A stretch of 64,000 nt of DNA from Streptomyces syringium (lineage in GTDB: Bacteria > Actinomycetota > Actinomycetes > Streptomycetales > Streptomycetaceae). This document shows, piece after piece, positions 52,979 through 61,820 of the stretch; position 1 is the stretch's first letter; each line of letters begins with the position of its first letter. The stretch spans positions 1,550,001 to 1,614,000 of the forward strand of contig NZ_JAGIOH010000001.1 in the NCBI RefSeq assembly GCF_017876625.1, in the 5' to 3' direction. The notes beneath the pieces were generated by a model. The model made no database searches. It was not told the DNA's origin and saw nothing but the letters and a program-made list of their open reading frames with translations. A program made the position numbers and the translations under genes.

Positions 52979-53050
52979 GCGCGATTAGCTCAGCGGGAGA
53001 GCGCTTCCCTGACACGGAAGAGGTCACTGGTTCAATCCCAGTATCGCGCA
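52979..53050 (+). tRNA. tRNA-Val (anticodon GAC), copy 4
   Basis: Same as copy 2, acceptor GCGCGAT/ATCGCGC without encoded CCA. Last gene of the cluster, followed by a terminator. Confidence 0.96.
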
Positions 53051-53064
53051 CAGGAATCGGCCGA

Positions 53065-53093
53065 GGGCCGGGGCTTTCGAGCCCCGGCCCTTT
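53065..53093 (+). terminator. tRNA cluster terminator with TTCG loop
   Basis: Arms GGGCCGGGGCT (53065-53075) and AGCCCCGGCCC (53080-53090) pair around a TTCG tetraloop, followed by TTT. Ends the tRNA transcript. Confidence 0.92.
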
Positions 53094-53138
53094 GTCGTAT
53101 GCCGTGCGCGTGGCCGCCGCCGTTCCCGTGGACGCGCG

Positions 53139-53170
53139 ATGGCCGGGTACCTCCCCAGGTACCCGGCCAT
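53139..53170 (-). terminator. Hairpin downstream of the 68-aa protein gene
   Basis: Arms ATGGCCGGGTACCT (53139-53152) and AGGTACCCGGCCAT (53157-53170) pair perfectly around CCCC. Probably ends the minus-strand small gene at 53260, facing the tRNA terminator. Confidence 0.7.
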
Positions 53171-53259
53171 TCGTGCCGTCCGCCGCACCCCCGTCCCCAC
53201 GGGGTTATCGGCCGGCCTGCCCCCGGCCCGGGCCGCTCTCCCGGGCCTGGAGCACGTTC

Positions 53260-53466
53260 TCAGTGCCCCAGCATTCCGGCCACGGACGACGCTTGGATGA
53301 CGACGGCGTCCCAGCCGCCGAAGACCACGGCGAGGAGGGTCGCCAGCGGCAGCACCATCGCCGCCGCGACCAGGGGATGGCGGGTGCCGGACGGACGATC
53401 GCCGAAGACGCCCGCGAGTCGGTGCCCCTGCGACCGCTCGGCCGCGCGTCCTGCGCTGTCCGCCAT
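53260..53466 (-). CDS. Small membrane protein (68 aa)
   Basis: A 68-residue protein from the ATG at 53466 (MADSAGRAAERSQG), which has AGAGGGACG upstream. A polar, basic head of about 30 residues is followed by a hydrophobic stretch (PLVAAAMVLPLATLLAVVFG) and a short tail ending SVAGMLGH. I do not recognise a family. The longer open frame upstream is an accident of GC-rich sequence and of the frameshifted gene described at 53704. Function unknown. Confidence 0.6.
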   Translation of the reverse strand: MADSAGRAAERSQGHRLAGVFGDRPSGTRHPLVAAAMVLPLATLLAVVFGGWDAVVIQASSVAGMLGH

Positions 53467-54111
53467 CGTCCCTCTCCTGTTCGTCTGCGAGAGCGGCGGG
53501 CGCCTGACCTCGGGGGACGAGTGCTGCCGCCCGCCGCTCGATTCCAATCTAGGCGTCGGGCGGCGGCCCGGCGTCATGCCCTCGTACCCATTGACGGGCC
53601 TCCCCGAGGATGACCCGGACCGCGCCGAGGTACTCCCCTGGGTGGAGACCGGGGCCCGGGCCTTGGGGTCTTCCCCCAGGGGCCAGGGGCTCCGCCGGCC
53701 CTGGACACGGGGTGCTCCCACCAGGGCGGGCACCCGGCCCGCCCGGAAGCGCGCCGTACGCACGAGGCGACCCTCCCCGGGTGACTTCGCTCACTTCGAC
53801 CACGCCCCGGCGCACCGTCGTCTCCACCCTCCGGCCGGCCCCGCCGGCCACCACTTCGTACATCCGTGCCGTGTCCCCCGCGTCCACGACCGTCGCCGCC
53901 CGGCCACCCCCCACGGCTTCAATCCCCCTTCCGCGACGGCCCCTTGGGACCGCGCACCCGGGCCGGGGCTCCGCCGCCGGCGCCCCGTGGTCACTCCGTC
54001 AGGATCCCACCGGGCACTGACAATCCGGTCGCCGACGCATGCGCGGCCTATCAGCGCGCCCGCCCGTCAATCCGTAAGCTGTGCCACGTCAGACGGGACC
54101 GGGCAGCGGGG
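53467..54111. other. Gene-poor 645-base region with a decayed small gene
   Basis: Between the 68-aa protein gene and the kinase gene the sequence is GC-rich with only Pro/Arg/Gly-rich open frames. The only coding trace I can support is the frameshifted small gene at 53704-53863. The kinase promoter should lie near the right end. Confidence 0.55.
53704..53863 (-). pseudogene. Frameshifted small conserved-type protein
   Basis: From ATG at 53863 the frame reads MYEVVAGGAGRRVE, then TTVRRGVVEVSEVTRGGSP, which fits a small Streptomyces protein type I recall (VVEVSEVTRSGTPVRTARF...ALVEHP). At 53764 one extra C shifts the frame; the continuation VRTARFRAGRVPALVGAP is found in the next frame from 53763. 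A single-base insertion, real or from sequencing, explains this. The frame may start earlier, at GTG 53914. The 3' end is not defined, since the shifted frame stays open far beyond. Confidence 0.5.
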
Positions 54112-55392
54112 ATGAAGATGACGATGATGCGGCTCCGGCGCGAGGACCCGCGTGTCGTCGGCTCGTTCCGGCTCCACCGGCGGCTGGGCGCGGGCGGCAT
54201 GGGTGTGGTGTACCTCGGCTCCGACCGGCGCGGGCAGCGGGTGGCCCTGAAGGTGATCCGGCCGGATCTGGCCGAGGACCAGGAGTTCCGTTCGCGGTTC
54301 GCGCGGGAGGTGTCGGCCGCGCGGCGGATCCGCGGCGGCTGCACGGCGCGGCTGGTCGCCGCGGACCTCGAGGCGGACCGTCCGTGGTTCGCCACGCAGT
54401 ACGTACCGGGCCCCTCCCTGCACGACAAGGTCAACGAGGAGGGGCCGCTGTCGGCGGCTCAGGCCGCTTCCATCGGAGCGGCGTTGGCCGAGGGGCTGCT
54501 CGCGGTGCACGACGCGGGGGTGGTGCACCGCGATCTGAAGCCGTCGAACATCCTGCTCTCCCCCAAGGGCCCCCGGATCATCGACTTCGGCATCGCCTGG
54601 GCGACCGGGGCGAGCACGCTGACGCACGTCGGCACGGCGGTCGGCTCGCCCGGCTTCCTCGCGCCCGAGCAGGTGCGGGGCGCGGCGGTGACGCCCGCGA
54701 CGGACGTCTTCGCCCTCGGCGCGACCCTGGCCTACGCCTCGACCGCGGACTCCCCCTTCGGCCAGGGCAGTTCGGAGGTCATGCTCTACCGCGTCGTGCA
54801 CGAGGAACCGCAGCTCATGGGCGTGCCGGACGCGCTGGCGCCGTTGGTGCACGCCTGTCTGGCCAAGGACCCCGAGGACCGGCCGAGCACGCTTCAGCTG
54901 TCGCTGCGGCTCAAGGAGATCGCGGCGCGCGAGGCGCAGGGGCTGTCGGACGGTCGTCCGCCGGCGCCGCGCCGTGAGCCGGAGCGGCCGTCCGGGCAGC
55001 GCGCCGCGGAGTACGCGGAGCAGCGCACCCTGCGGCGTCCCGGCAGCACCCCGCCGCCGCGGCCGCAGGCGCCGTCCCGGCCCGCCGAGGCGAGCCGTCC
55101 GCAGGCGCCTCGGCCGGGCGCGGCCCGCCCGGGCGGTGTCCGGCGGACGGGCGGCGCGGCGCGGACTCCTCGCAGCGGTTCGCGACCGGGTGGCAGCCGT
55201 ACGGGGCCGGGTGCCCGGCGGCCGGCCGACCCCCGGTTGCTCCGGCAGCGGCTGATCGTCTTCGTCGTGGTGACGTTGCTGGTCGCGCTGGGGATCGCGG
55301 CGGCCCAGGGCTGCCAGGGCCCGGCGAAGAGCCAGGGTGTCGTGCCCCCCGTCCCGGCGGTGACGGAGGTTTCCGGGCCGTCCACCGGCTGA
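54112..55392 (+). CDS. Membrane-anchored serine/threonine protein kinase
   Basis: A 426-residue Hanks-type kinase. Gly loop LGAGGMGVVYLG, VALKVI lysine, catalytic loop VVHRDLKPSNILL, DFG in IIDFGIAW, and APE in FLAPEQ are all present, so it should be active. A Pro/Arg/Ala-rich juxtamembrane linker follows, then one helix (LIVFVVVTLLVALGIAAA) and only about 25 outer residues with no PASTA or sensor domain. ATG codons at 54112, 54118, 54124 and 54127 compete for the start. It stands alone on the plus strand. Confidence 0.9.
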   Translation: MKMTMMRLRREDPRVVGSFRLHRRLGAGGMGVVYLGSDRRGQRVALKVIRPDLAEDQEFRSRFAREVSAARRIRGGCTARLVAADLEADRPWFATQYVPGPSLHDKVNEEGPLSAAQAASIGAALAEGLLAVHDAGVVHRDLKPSNILLSPKGPRIIDFGIAWATGASTLTHVGTAVGSPGFLAPEQVRGAAVTPATDVFALGATLAYASTADSPFGQGSSEVMLYRVVHEEPQLMGVPDALAPLVHACLAKDPEDRPSTLQLSLRLKEIAAREAQGLSDGRPPAPRREPERPSGQRAAEYAEQRTLRRPGSTPPPRPQAPSRPAEASRPQAPRPGAARPGGVRRTGGAARTPRSGSRPGGSRTGPGARRPADPRLLRQRLIVFVVVTLLVALGIAAAQGCQGPAKSQGVVPPVPAVTEVSGPSTG

Positions 55393-55414
55393 GACCCCGG
55401 GGCGGACGCGGGGG

Positions 55415-56233
55415 TCAGTCCTGCGGTCGGCCGGTGGCCACGGCGTAGAAGGACACGGCCGCCGCGGCGCCGACGTTGAGCGAGTCGACACCGTGGGCCA
55501 TGGGGATGCGGACCCATTCGTCGGCGGCCCGCAGCGCGCGGGCGGAGAGGCCGTCGCCCTCCGCGCCGAGCATCAGCGCGACCCGGTCCATGCGGTGCGG
55601 GGCGACCGTGTCGAGGGGGGTGGCCTTCTCGTCCGGGGTGAGGGCCAGGAGCCGGAAGCCCGCCTCGCGGACGGTCTCCAGATCGCGGGGCCAGCTGTCC
55701 AGACGCGCGTAGGGCACGGAGAAGACGGCGCCCATGGAGACCTTCACGGACCGCCGGTAGAGGGGGTCGGCGCAGTCCGGGGAGAGCAGCACCGCGTCCA
55801 TGCCCAGGGCCGCGGCACTACGGAAGATCGCGCCGATGTTCGTGTGGTCGACGAGCGACTCCAGGACGGCGACGCGGCGCGCGCCGCGCAGCAGCTCCCC
55901 GGCCGGGGGCAGCTGCTTGCGCTCCAGGGAGGCCAGCGCCCCCCGGTGGACGTGATAGCCCGTCACCTGCTCGGCGAGGGCCGGGGTCACGGCGTAGACG
56001 GGGGCGGTGGACTCCTCGATGACGTCACGCATGACGTCGACCCACTTGGCGGACAGCAGCATCGAGCGCATCTCGTACCCCGCGTCGCGGGCCCGGCGGA
56101 TCACCTTCTCGCCCTCGGCGATGAAGAGCCCCTCGGCCGGTTCGCGGCGGCGGCGCAGCTCGACGTCGGTCAGGCCGGTGTAGTCGTGCAGGCGCGGGTC
56201 GTCGGGGTCGTCGATGGTGATGAGTTCAGCCAC
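55415..56233 (-). CDS. TrmH/SpoU family RNA 2'-O-methyltransferase
   Basis: A 272-residue SPOUT methyltransferase. An N-terminal substrate-binding domain is followed by the three SpoU motifs: DHTNIGAIFRSAAALG, LMLGAEGDGLS and DSLNVGAAAAVSFY. It should methylate a ribose in rRNA or tRNA using S-adenosylmethionine; the target cannot be read. The start MAELITIDDPDDPRL is supported by family likeness. It follows the siroheme synthase gene on the same strand with about 50 bases between. Confidence 0.9.
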   Translation of the reverse strand: MAELITIDDPDDPRLHDYTGLTDVELRRRREPAEGLFIAEGEKVIRRARDAGYEMRSMLLSAKWVDVMRDVIEESTAPVYAVTPALAEQVTGYHVHRGALASLERKQLPPAGELLRGARRVAVLESLVDHTNIGAIFRSAAALGMDAVLLSPDCADPLYRRSVKVSMGAVFSVPYARLDSWPRDLETVREAGFRLLALTPDEKATPLDTVAPHRMDRVALMLGAEGDGLSARALRAADEWVRIPMAHGVDSLNVGAAAAVSFYAVATGRPQD

Positions 56234-56284
56234 GGGGTGATACTGCCTTGTCCTGGTGGGGCGTACGGGGAAAGCGGGGCCGGT

Positions 56285-57520
56285 CTACCGGTCGGCGGAC
56301 AGGCCGGCCGCCACCACGTCGCCGATGACGATGACGGCGGGGGGACGTATCCCCTCGGCCTTGACCCGCTCCCCCGCCGTGGCGAGCGTCGCGTCGACGC
56401 GGCGCTGGGCGGCGGTCGTGCCTTCCTGCACCACGGCGACGGGGGTCTCGGGGGACCGTCCGTGCCCGATGAGGGTCTCGGCGATCGCTGCGATGTTCTC
56501 CACCGCCATCAGCAGGACGAGGGTGCCGCGCAGCCGGGCGAGTGCCTCCCAGTCGACCAGCGACCGCGGGTCGTCGGGCCTGACGTGCCCGCTGACGACC
56601 GTGAACTCGTGGGCCACGCCACGGTGGGTGACGGGGATCCCGGCCGCGGCGGGGACGCTGATCGAGCTGGAGATGCCGGGCACGACGGTGCAGGTGATGC
56701 CGTGCTCGGCGAGCGCCTGGACCTCTTCCATGCCGCGGCCGAAGACGTACGGGTCGCCGCCCTTGAGGCGAACGACGGACTTGCCGGCCTTGGCGTGCTC
56801 GATGAGGGCGTTGTTGATGGCCTCCTGGGCCATGAAGCGGCCGTACGGGATCTTCGCCGCGTCGATCACCTCGACGTGCGGCGGGAGTTCGTCGAGCAGG
56901 TCGCGGGGGCCGAGCCGGTCGGCGATGACCACGTCGGCCTCGGCGAGCAGCCGGCGGCCGCGCACGGTGATGAGGTCGGGGTCGCCGGGGCCGCCGCCGA
57001 CGAGGGCGACGGCGGGCCGGGCGGCGCGGCTGCGGTAGTGCGGCGCGGCGAGCGAGCCGTCGCGCAGGCCCTCGACGACGGCGTCGCGCACGGCCGCCGA
57101 GCGGCGCGGGTCCGCTCCGGTCAGCACGGCGACCGTCACGCCCTCGCTGCGGCCGGTGGCGGGGGTCCAGGCGGAGGCCGCCGCGGCGTCGTCGCTGCGC
57201 ACGGCCCACACCCGGCGGGCCTCGGCCTCGGCGGAGGCGGCCGCGTTGGCGGCGGGGTCGTCGGTGGAGATCAGGGCGTACCAGGCGCCCTCGAAGTCGC
57301 CGTCGCGGTAGCGGCGGCGCTCCCAGCGCAGTTCCCCGGCCTCCGCCATCGCCTCGACGGACGGGGTGGCGGACGGGGAGATCAGCAGGACGTCGGCGCC
57401 CGCCGCGATCAGCGCGGGCAGTCGGCGCTGGGCGACCTGTCCGGCGCCGAGGACGACGACGCGACGCCCGGCGAGGCGCAGTCCGACGGGGTAAGCGGCG
57501 GCTTCGGTGTGCTCGGCCAT
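56285..57520 (-). CDS. Siroheme synthase: uroporphyrinogen-III C-methyltransferase with precorrin-2 dehydrogenase domain
   Basis: A 411-residue CysG-type fusion. The N-terminal half has an NAD-binding loop VVVLGAGQVAQRR, for precorrin-2 oxidation and possibly iron insertion. The C-terminal half is a SAM methyltransferase of tetrapyrroles with ALVGGGPGDPDLITVRG, RLKGGDPYVFGRG and PGISSSISVPAAAGIP. The ATG at 57520 starts MAEHTEAAAYPVG. It makes precorrin-2/sirohydrochlorin for both siroheme and the nearby cobalamin genes. Compared with enteric CysG the central helical region is shorter, so whether it completes siroheme alone is unsure. Confidence 0.92.
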   Translation of the reverse strand: MAEHTEAAAYPVGLRLAGRRVVVLGAGQVAQRRLPALIAAGADVLLISPSATPSVEAMAEAGELRWERRRYRDGDFEGAWYALISTDDPAANAAASAEAEARRVWAVRSDDAAAASAWTPATGRSEGVTVAVLTGADPRRSAAVRDAVVEGLRDGSLAAPHYRSRAARPAVALVGGGPGDPDLITVRGRRLLAEADVVIADRLGPRDLLDELPPHVEVIDAAKIPYGRFMAQEAINNALIEHAKAGKSVVRLKGGDPYVFGRGMEEVQALAEHGITCTVVPGISSSISVPAAAGIPVTHRGVAHEFTVVSGHVRPDDPRSLVDWEALARLRGTLVLLMAVENIAAIAETLIGHGRSPETPVAVVQEGTTAAQRRVDATLATAGERVKAEGIRPPAVIVIGDVVAAGLSADR

Positions 57521-57797
57521 GGGGGGTGACGGTCTCCTCGTGGGCGAATGCGCTGGTGGGGACACCCTACGGTGCGGCGGAGGCTCAGGGGCAGGGCGGG
57601 ACGGGCCCTTCCTGGGCTCCCTGAGGTACGGCGGGTGCGCTCTTGCGTCGAGGGAACCCGGCAAGCCGCCGCAGATCACGCGTCACGCCCCCTCCCGCCC
57701 GGGTGGGCCCCATCGGGCCCGCCCGGCAGGAGGGGGCGACAGCACCCCGGTTCCGCGAGCGTACGCGCGGGGGGGGGCAGCGGCCTGCCCCCGCGCG
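57521..57797. other. 277-base intergenic region with two hairpins
   Basis: GC-rich gap between cobT fusion and siroheme synthase genes. It holds a long imperfect hairpin at 57688-57736 and a hairpin overlapping the cobT-fusion stop at 57763-57798 that contains nine consecutive G residues. No coding sequence seen. Confidence 0.6.
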
Positions 57798-57798
57798 T
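57763..57798 (-). terminator. Hairpin overlapping the BluB-CobT stop codon
   Basis: ACGCGCGG with following Gs (57763-57780) pairs with CTGCCCCCGCGCGT (57785-57798) around CGGC. The right arm includes the first base of the TCA stop complement. A second hairpin at 57688-57736 with an 11-base stem around CATC lies further on. Together they probably end the cobT transcript. Confidence 0.6.
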
Positions 57799-60700
57799 CA
57801 GCTCTTCTCGGCGACCCCGGCCGAGTCGAACGTCGCCACCTCGTGCATGGCGCGGGCGGCGCTCTGCACCACCGGGAGGGCCAGCAGGGCGCCCGTGCCC
57901 TCGCCGAGGCGCAGATCGAGGTCGACCAGGGGGCGCAGGCCCAGCTTGGTGAGCGCCGCGACATGGCCGGGCTCGGCGCTGCGGTGGCCCGCGATGCACG
58001 CGGCGAGCGCCTCCGGGGCGATGGCGCGGGCGACGAGAGCGGCCGCTCCGGCGCTCACACCGTCCAGGATCACGGGGGTGCGCAGCGACGCGCCGCCCAG
58101 GATCAGTCCGACGAGCGCGGCGTGCTCCAGCCCGCCGACCGCCGCGAGGACGCCGATCGGGTCCTTGGGGTCCGGCTGGTGGAGTTCCAGGGCGCGCCGC
58201 ACGACGTCGATCTTGCGGGCGTGCATCTCGTCGTTGATGCCGGTGCCGCGGCCGGTGATCTCGCCCGGGTCGGCCTCGGTGTAGATGGAGATGAGGGCGG
58301 CCGACACGGTGGTGTTGGCGATGCCCATCTCGCCCGTCAGCAGGGCCTTGTTGCCGGCGGCGACCAGGTCTCGGGCCGTCTCGATGCCCACCTCGACGGC
58401 GCGCAGCGCCTCTTCGCGGGACATCGCGGGGCCGGTGGTGAAGTCGTTGGTGCCGGGGCGGATCTTACGGGGCAGCAGACCGGGGGTGCTGGGCAGTTCG
58501 CCCGCGACACCGACGTCGACGACGCAGACCTCGGCGCCGACCTGGTTGGCGAAGGCGTTGCACACGGCGCCGCCGCCCAGGAAGTTGGCGACCATCTGCG
58601 AGGTGACCTCCTGCGGCCACGCGGTGACGCCCTGGGCGTGCACCCCGTGGTCACCCGCGAAGATCGCGACGGCCGCGGGCTCCGGGATGGGCGGGGGGCA
58701 CTTGCGGGACAGCCCGCACAGCTGCGCGGAGATGATCTCCAGCATGCCGAGCGCGCCGGAGGGCTTGGTCATGCGCTTCTGCCGCTCCCACGCCTCGCCG
58801 AGCGCCTTGGCGTCCAGCGGGCGGATGCCGCGCAGGGTGTCGGCGAGCAGGTCGTGCGGGTCCTCGCCGGGCAGCGCGCGGCGCCCGTACTCCTCCTCGT
58901 GCACGACCCACGACAGCGGCCGTCGCTTGGACCAGCCGGCCTGCATCAGCTCGGGCTCGTCGGGGAACTCGTCGACGTAGCCGACGCAGAGGTAGGCGAC
59001 GACCTCCAGGTGCTCGGGCAGGCCGAGTTCGCGCACCATCTCGCGCTCGTCGAAGAAGCTGACCCAGCCGACGCCGAGGCCTTCGGCGCGGGCGGCGAGC
59101 CAGAGGTTCTCGACGGCCAGCGCGGAGGAGTACGGGGCCATCTGCGGCTGGGTGTGCCGGCCGAGGGTGTGCCGGCCGCCGCGGGTGGGGTCGGCGGTGA
59201 CGACGATGTTGACGGGCGTGTCGAGGATGGCCTCGATCTTCAGTTCCTTGAACTGCTTGGCGCGCCCCTTCGGGAGCGACTTCGCGTACGCGTCGCGCTG
59301 CCGGGCCGCCAGCTCGTGCATCGTCTGCCGGGTCTCGGCGGAGCGGATGACGACGAAGTCCCAGGGCTGCGAGTGCCCGACGCTGGGCGCGGTGTGCGCG
59401 GCCTCCAGGACGCGCAGCAGCACCTCGTGCGGGATGGGGTCGGTACGGAAGCCCTTGCGGATGTCGCGGCGCTCCCGCATCACGCGGTGCACGGCGGCGC
59501 GCTCGGCGTCGCCGTACCCGACGGCGGCGGGCCCGGCCGGCTCGGCGGGGGGCTCCTCGGCGGGCGGGGCCTCCTCGGCGGGGACGGTGTCCTCGGTGCT
59601 CTCCCCGGCCGGGGTGCTTTCCCCGGCGGGGGTGCTCTCCTCGGCGGGGGCGGCGGCCTGCTCCTGCGGGGCGGCCTCCGTCCGTACGAGTTCGAGGTGC
59701 ACGGCGTCGGGGGCCTCGGGGGCCTCTGCGGGGGCGGCCGGGGCCGGGACGGTCTCCGGGGCGGTCGGGAGGTGCACGGCGGCCGAGTCCTGCTGTCCGG
59801 TGGTGGCGGGCGCTGCCGCGGGGGCGCCTTCGGGAGCGGCGTGCGGAGGCTCGGCCGGGGCGGCGGCCTCGGCGGCGTCAGGGACGGGAGCGTCGGCCGG
59901 GGCCTGCGGCTCGGGCTGCGCGGGGGCGGCCTCGGGCGCGGTCTCGGGCGCGGTCTCGGCGGTGACCGGCGGGACGGCCGCCGCCGGGGCGGCCTGCTGT
60001 ACGGGCTCGGCGGGTGCCGGGGCGACGGGGGCCGTGTCCTGCTGAACGGGCGCGGCCGGGGCGGTCTCGGCGGGGGGCGTCACGACCGGGCCCTGGGGCG
60101 TGGCGTCGGTGACGGCCTGGACCGGCTGCGCCGACGGCTCGCTCTCGGCGGCCCGCTGGTGGACGTCCGTCGTCTCCTCCGGCGTGGCCGGCGTGGCGTC
60201 GGCGACCGGCGCCACGGGGGCGGCCGGCTGCGGGGCGGCGGCCGGGGCGGCCGGCTGCTCCTGCGGGGCGGCCTCGGCGACGACCGGCTCGGCGGCCGGG
60301 GCGGGCTCCTGGGGAGCGGCGTCGACGACAGCGGCGTCAACGGGAGGGGCAGCGACGGGTGCCTCGGCCGGGGCGCTCTGCTCGGGCTGCGCGGGGGCGG
60401 CCTCGGGCGCGGCTTCGGCGGTGACGGGCGGGGCGGGCGTCACGGCCGGGGCCTGCGGCTCGGCTGCGACGGCGACTGCGCCATCGGCGGCGACCGGCGC
60501 GGTGGTCTGCGCCTCGGGGACCGGGGCGCCCGCGACGGGTGCGGATGCTTCGGCTGCCGTCGCCGGAACGACCGGCGCAGTCGGCTCCGCTTCCGCGGCG
60601 GCTGCCGCCTCGGCCACCGGCTGTGCGGCGACTGCGGCGTCAGGGGCCTCGGCGGGGGGTGAGACGACGTCAGCTCCGGGGGCGGCGGCCTGCGCCGGTA

Positions 60701-61820
60701 CGGAGACAGCGTCAGGCGCCGGCACCGAGGCGGGCTGCGCGGGGTCCGCGACGGCCGTGACCGGCTGCGGATCGGCGGCGACGGGCGGGGCGTCGGGGGT
60801 GGCCGGCGCGGCCGCGGGCTGGACGGCATCGGTGGCCGGCGGCACCACGTCGGGCGCGGCCGGCGGCACCGGCTCCTGCTGCTCGTCGGCGGGCGCGGCG
60901 GCCACGGGTGCCACAGGGGCCACGGCAGCGTCCTGCGGGCCCACGGGGGCGGCTCCCTCGCCGCCAACGGGCTCGACGGGCGCCACAGTCTCGGCGGGTG
61001 CCACAGCCTCGGCGGGCACGGCAGGCGCGACCGGCGCGGCGGCCTCGACGGCCGGGGCCGGGGCTACGGGCTGCGCGGCGGCCGGTGACGGCTCATCGGC
61101 GACTATCGACTGACCGGGCACCGACACCGGCGCGCTCGGGGCCGGCGCGCTCGGGGGCTGCTCGGAGGGCCCGCCCGTGGCCTGCTGCGGAACGAAGGCG
61201 GCCTGCGGGGCAACCGGTGCCGACGGCACGGAAGGAACGGTGGGAACCGCGGACACCGACGGGGCAGCCGGGGCCGCCGGGGCGGGCGCGGGCTGCTGGG
61301 GCTGCGGCTGGGTTTGATGCTGGGGCTGAGCGTCCCAAGGGCCCGGCTGCGGCTGCCCGGCGGCCGCCTCCGCACGCGGAACGTCGAGGTACTCGGGGCC
61401 CGGCTGCTGGACCGGGACGGGCGCGGGCTGGACCGGCTGGGGTGCCGCCGGGCCGCGGTCGGCGAGGGAGCGCACGACGCCGCCGGTGGGGTCCGGCACG
61501 GGCGGACCCATGTGCAGCGGGCGCCGCGAGGGCGTCGCGGGCGGCGGGACGCGGACGTCGCCGTAGTCGACGGAGCCGGTGTCCCGGCCGCCGGACTCGT
61601 GCGTACCGCCCTGGACCGCCGGCTGCTCCATCCAGGCGCCCTGGGCGCCCGGCATCAGCAGCAGGTCGTCCTCCTCGGTGCCGTCGGCGGCGTCGAGGAA
61701 GGTGTAGGAGGGGTTACCGGTGTCGGCAGGGGCTGCGGCCTCCGCGGGGTGCGGCTGGCCGGTCAGTGCGCCTGCGTTCTCCGGCTGTCCCTCGCCCGGG
61801 AACTGGCCGGTGTCGGTCAT
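57798..61820 (-). CDS. cobT: BluB-CobT fusion with long Ala/Pro-rich N-terminal extension
   Basis: A 1340-residue protein for the lower ligand of cobalamin. Residues about 985-1340 are CobT (nicotinate-nucleotide:dimethylbenzimidazole phosphoribosyltransferase), with GEMGIANTTVSAAL and the catalytic-type Glu in GEGTGALLALPVV. Residues about 768-985 are a BluB/nitroreductase domain (RRDIRKGFRTDPIPHEVLLR, HSQPWDFVVI), which makes dimethylbenzimidazole from reduced flavin. Residues about 1-765 are low-complexity Ala/Pro/Val/Glu/Gln with no membrane helix. ATG at 61820 with AGGGG upstream, overlapped by a tiny upstream frame. Both activities in one chain fit substrate channelling; the role of the extension is unknown. 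Confidence 0.9.
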   Translation of the reverse strand: MTDTGQFPGEGQPENAGALTGQPHPAEAAAPADTGNPSYTFLDAADGTEEDDLLLMPGAQGAWMEQPAVQGGTHESGGRDTGSVDYGDVRVPPPATPSRRPLHMGPPVPDPTGGVVRSLADRGPAAPQPVQPAPVPVQQPGPEYLDVPRAEAAAGQPQPGPWDAQPQHQTQPQPQQPAPAPAAPAAPSVSAVPTVPSVPSAPVAPQAAFVPQQATGGPSEQPPSAPAPSAPVSVPGQSIVADEPSPAAAQPVAPAPAVEAAAPVAPAVPAEAVAPAETVAPVEPVGGEGAAPVGPQDAAVAPVAPVAAAPADEQQEPVPPAAPDVVPPATDAVQPAAAPATPDAPPVAADPQPVTAVADPAQPASVPAPDAVSVPAQAAAPGADVVSPPAEAPDAAVAAQPVAEAAAAAEAEPTAPVVPATAAEASAPVAGAPVPEAQTTAPVAADGAVAVAAEPQAPAVTPAPPVTAEAAPEAAPAQPEQSAPAEAPVAAPPVDAAVVDAAPQEPAPAAEPVVAEAAPQEQPAAPAAAPQPAAPVAPVADATPATPEETTDVHQRAAESEPSAQPVQAVTDATPQGPVVTPPAETAPAAPVQQDTAPVAPAPAEPVQQAAPAAAVPPVTAETAPETAPEAAPAQPEPQAPADAPVPDAAEAAAPAEPPHAAPEGAPAAAPATTGQQDSAAVHLPTAPETVPAPAAPAEAPEAPDAVHLELVRTEAAPQEQAAAPAEESTPAGESTPAGESTEDTVPAEEAPPAEEPPAEPAGPAAVGYGDAERAAVHRVMRERRDIRKGFRTDPIPHEVLLRVLEAAHTAPSVGHSQPWDFVVIRSAETRQTMHELAARQRDAYAKSLPKGRAKQFKELKIEAILDTPVNIVVTADPTRGGRHTLGRHTQPQMAPYSSALAVENLWLAARAEGLGVGWVSFFDEREMVRELGLPEHLEVVAYLCVGYVDEFPDEPELMQAGWSKRRPLSWVVHEEEYGRRALPGEDPHDLLADTLRGIRPLDAKALGEAWERQKRMTKPSGALGMLEIISAQLCGLSRKCPPPIPEPAAVAIFAGDHGVHAQGVTAWPQEVTSQMVANFLGGGAVCNAFANQVGAEVCVVDVGVAGELPSTPGLLPRKIRPGTNDFTTGPAMSREEALRAVEVGIETARDLVAAGNKALLTGEMGIANTTVSAALISIYTEADPGEITGRGTGINDEMHARKIDVVRRALELHQPDPKDPIGVLAAVGGLEHAALVGLILGGASLRTPVILDGVSAGAAALVARAIAPEALAACIAGHRSAEPGHVAALTKLGLRPLVDLDLRLGEGTGALLALPVVQSAARAMHEVATFDSAGVAEKS

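Larger units (their letters stand above)
52689..53050 (+). repeat. Tandem duplication of a two-tRNA unit (period 195 bases)
   Basis: The pair copy 1-copy 2 (starting 52689) repeats as copy 3-copy 4 (starting 52884). The within-pair spacers are both 23 bases and nearly the same (52761-52783 and 52956-52978, both beginning CCAGGGTCTTCA), so one duplication of a pair explains the array. Confidence 0.85.

Noticed and set aside
53549..53914. 121-residue minus-strand frame as an intact gene
   Set aside because: Only its first part looks coding; after 53764 the protein-like signal continues in a different frame, so it is better described as frameshifted.
57507..60662. Plus-strand open frame of about 1050 residues, Gly/Arg-rich
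   Set aside because: It is antisense to the BluB-CobT fusion; its composition is what reverse translation of Ala/Pro-rich sequence gives, and it has no ribosome-binding site or domain.
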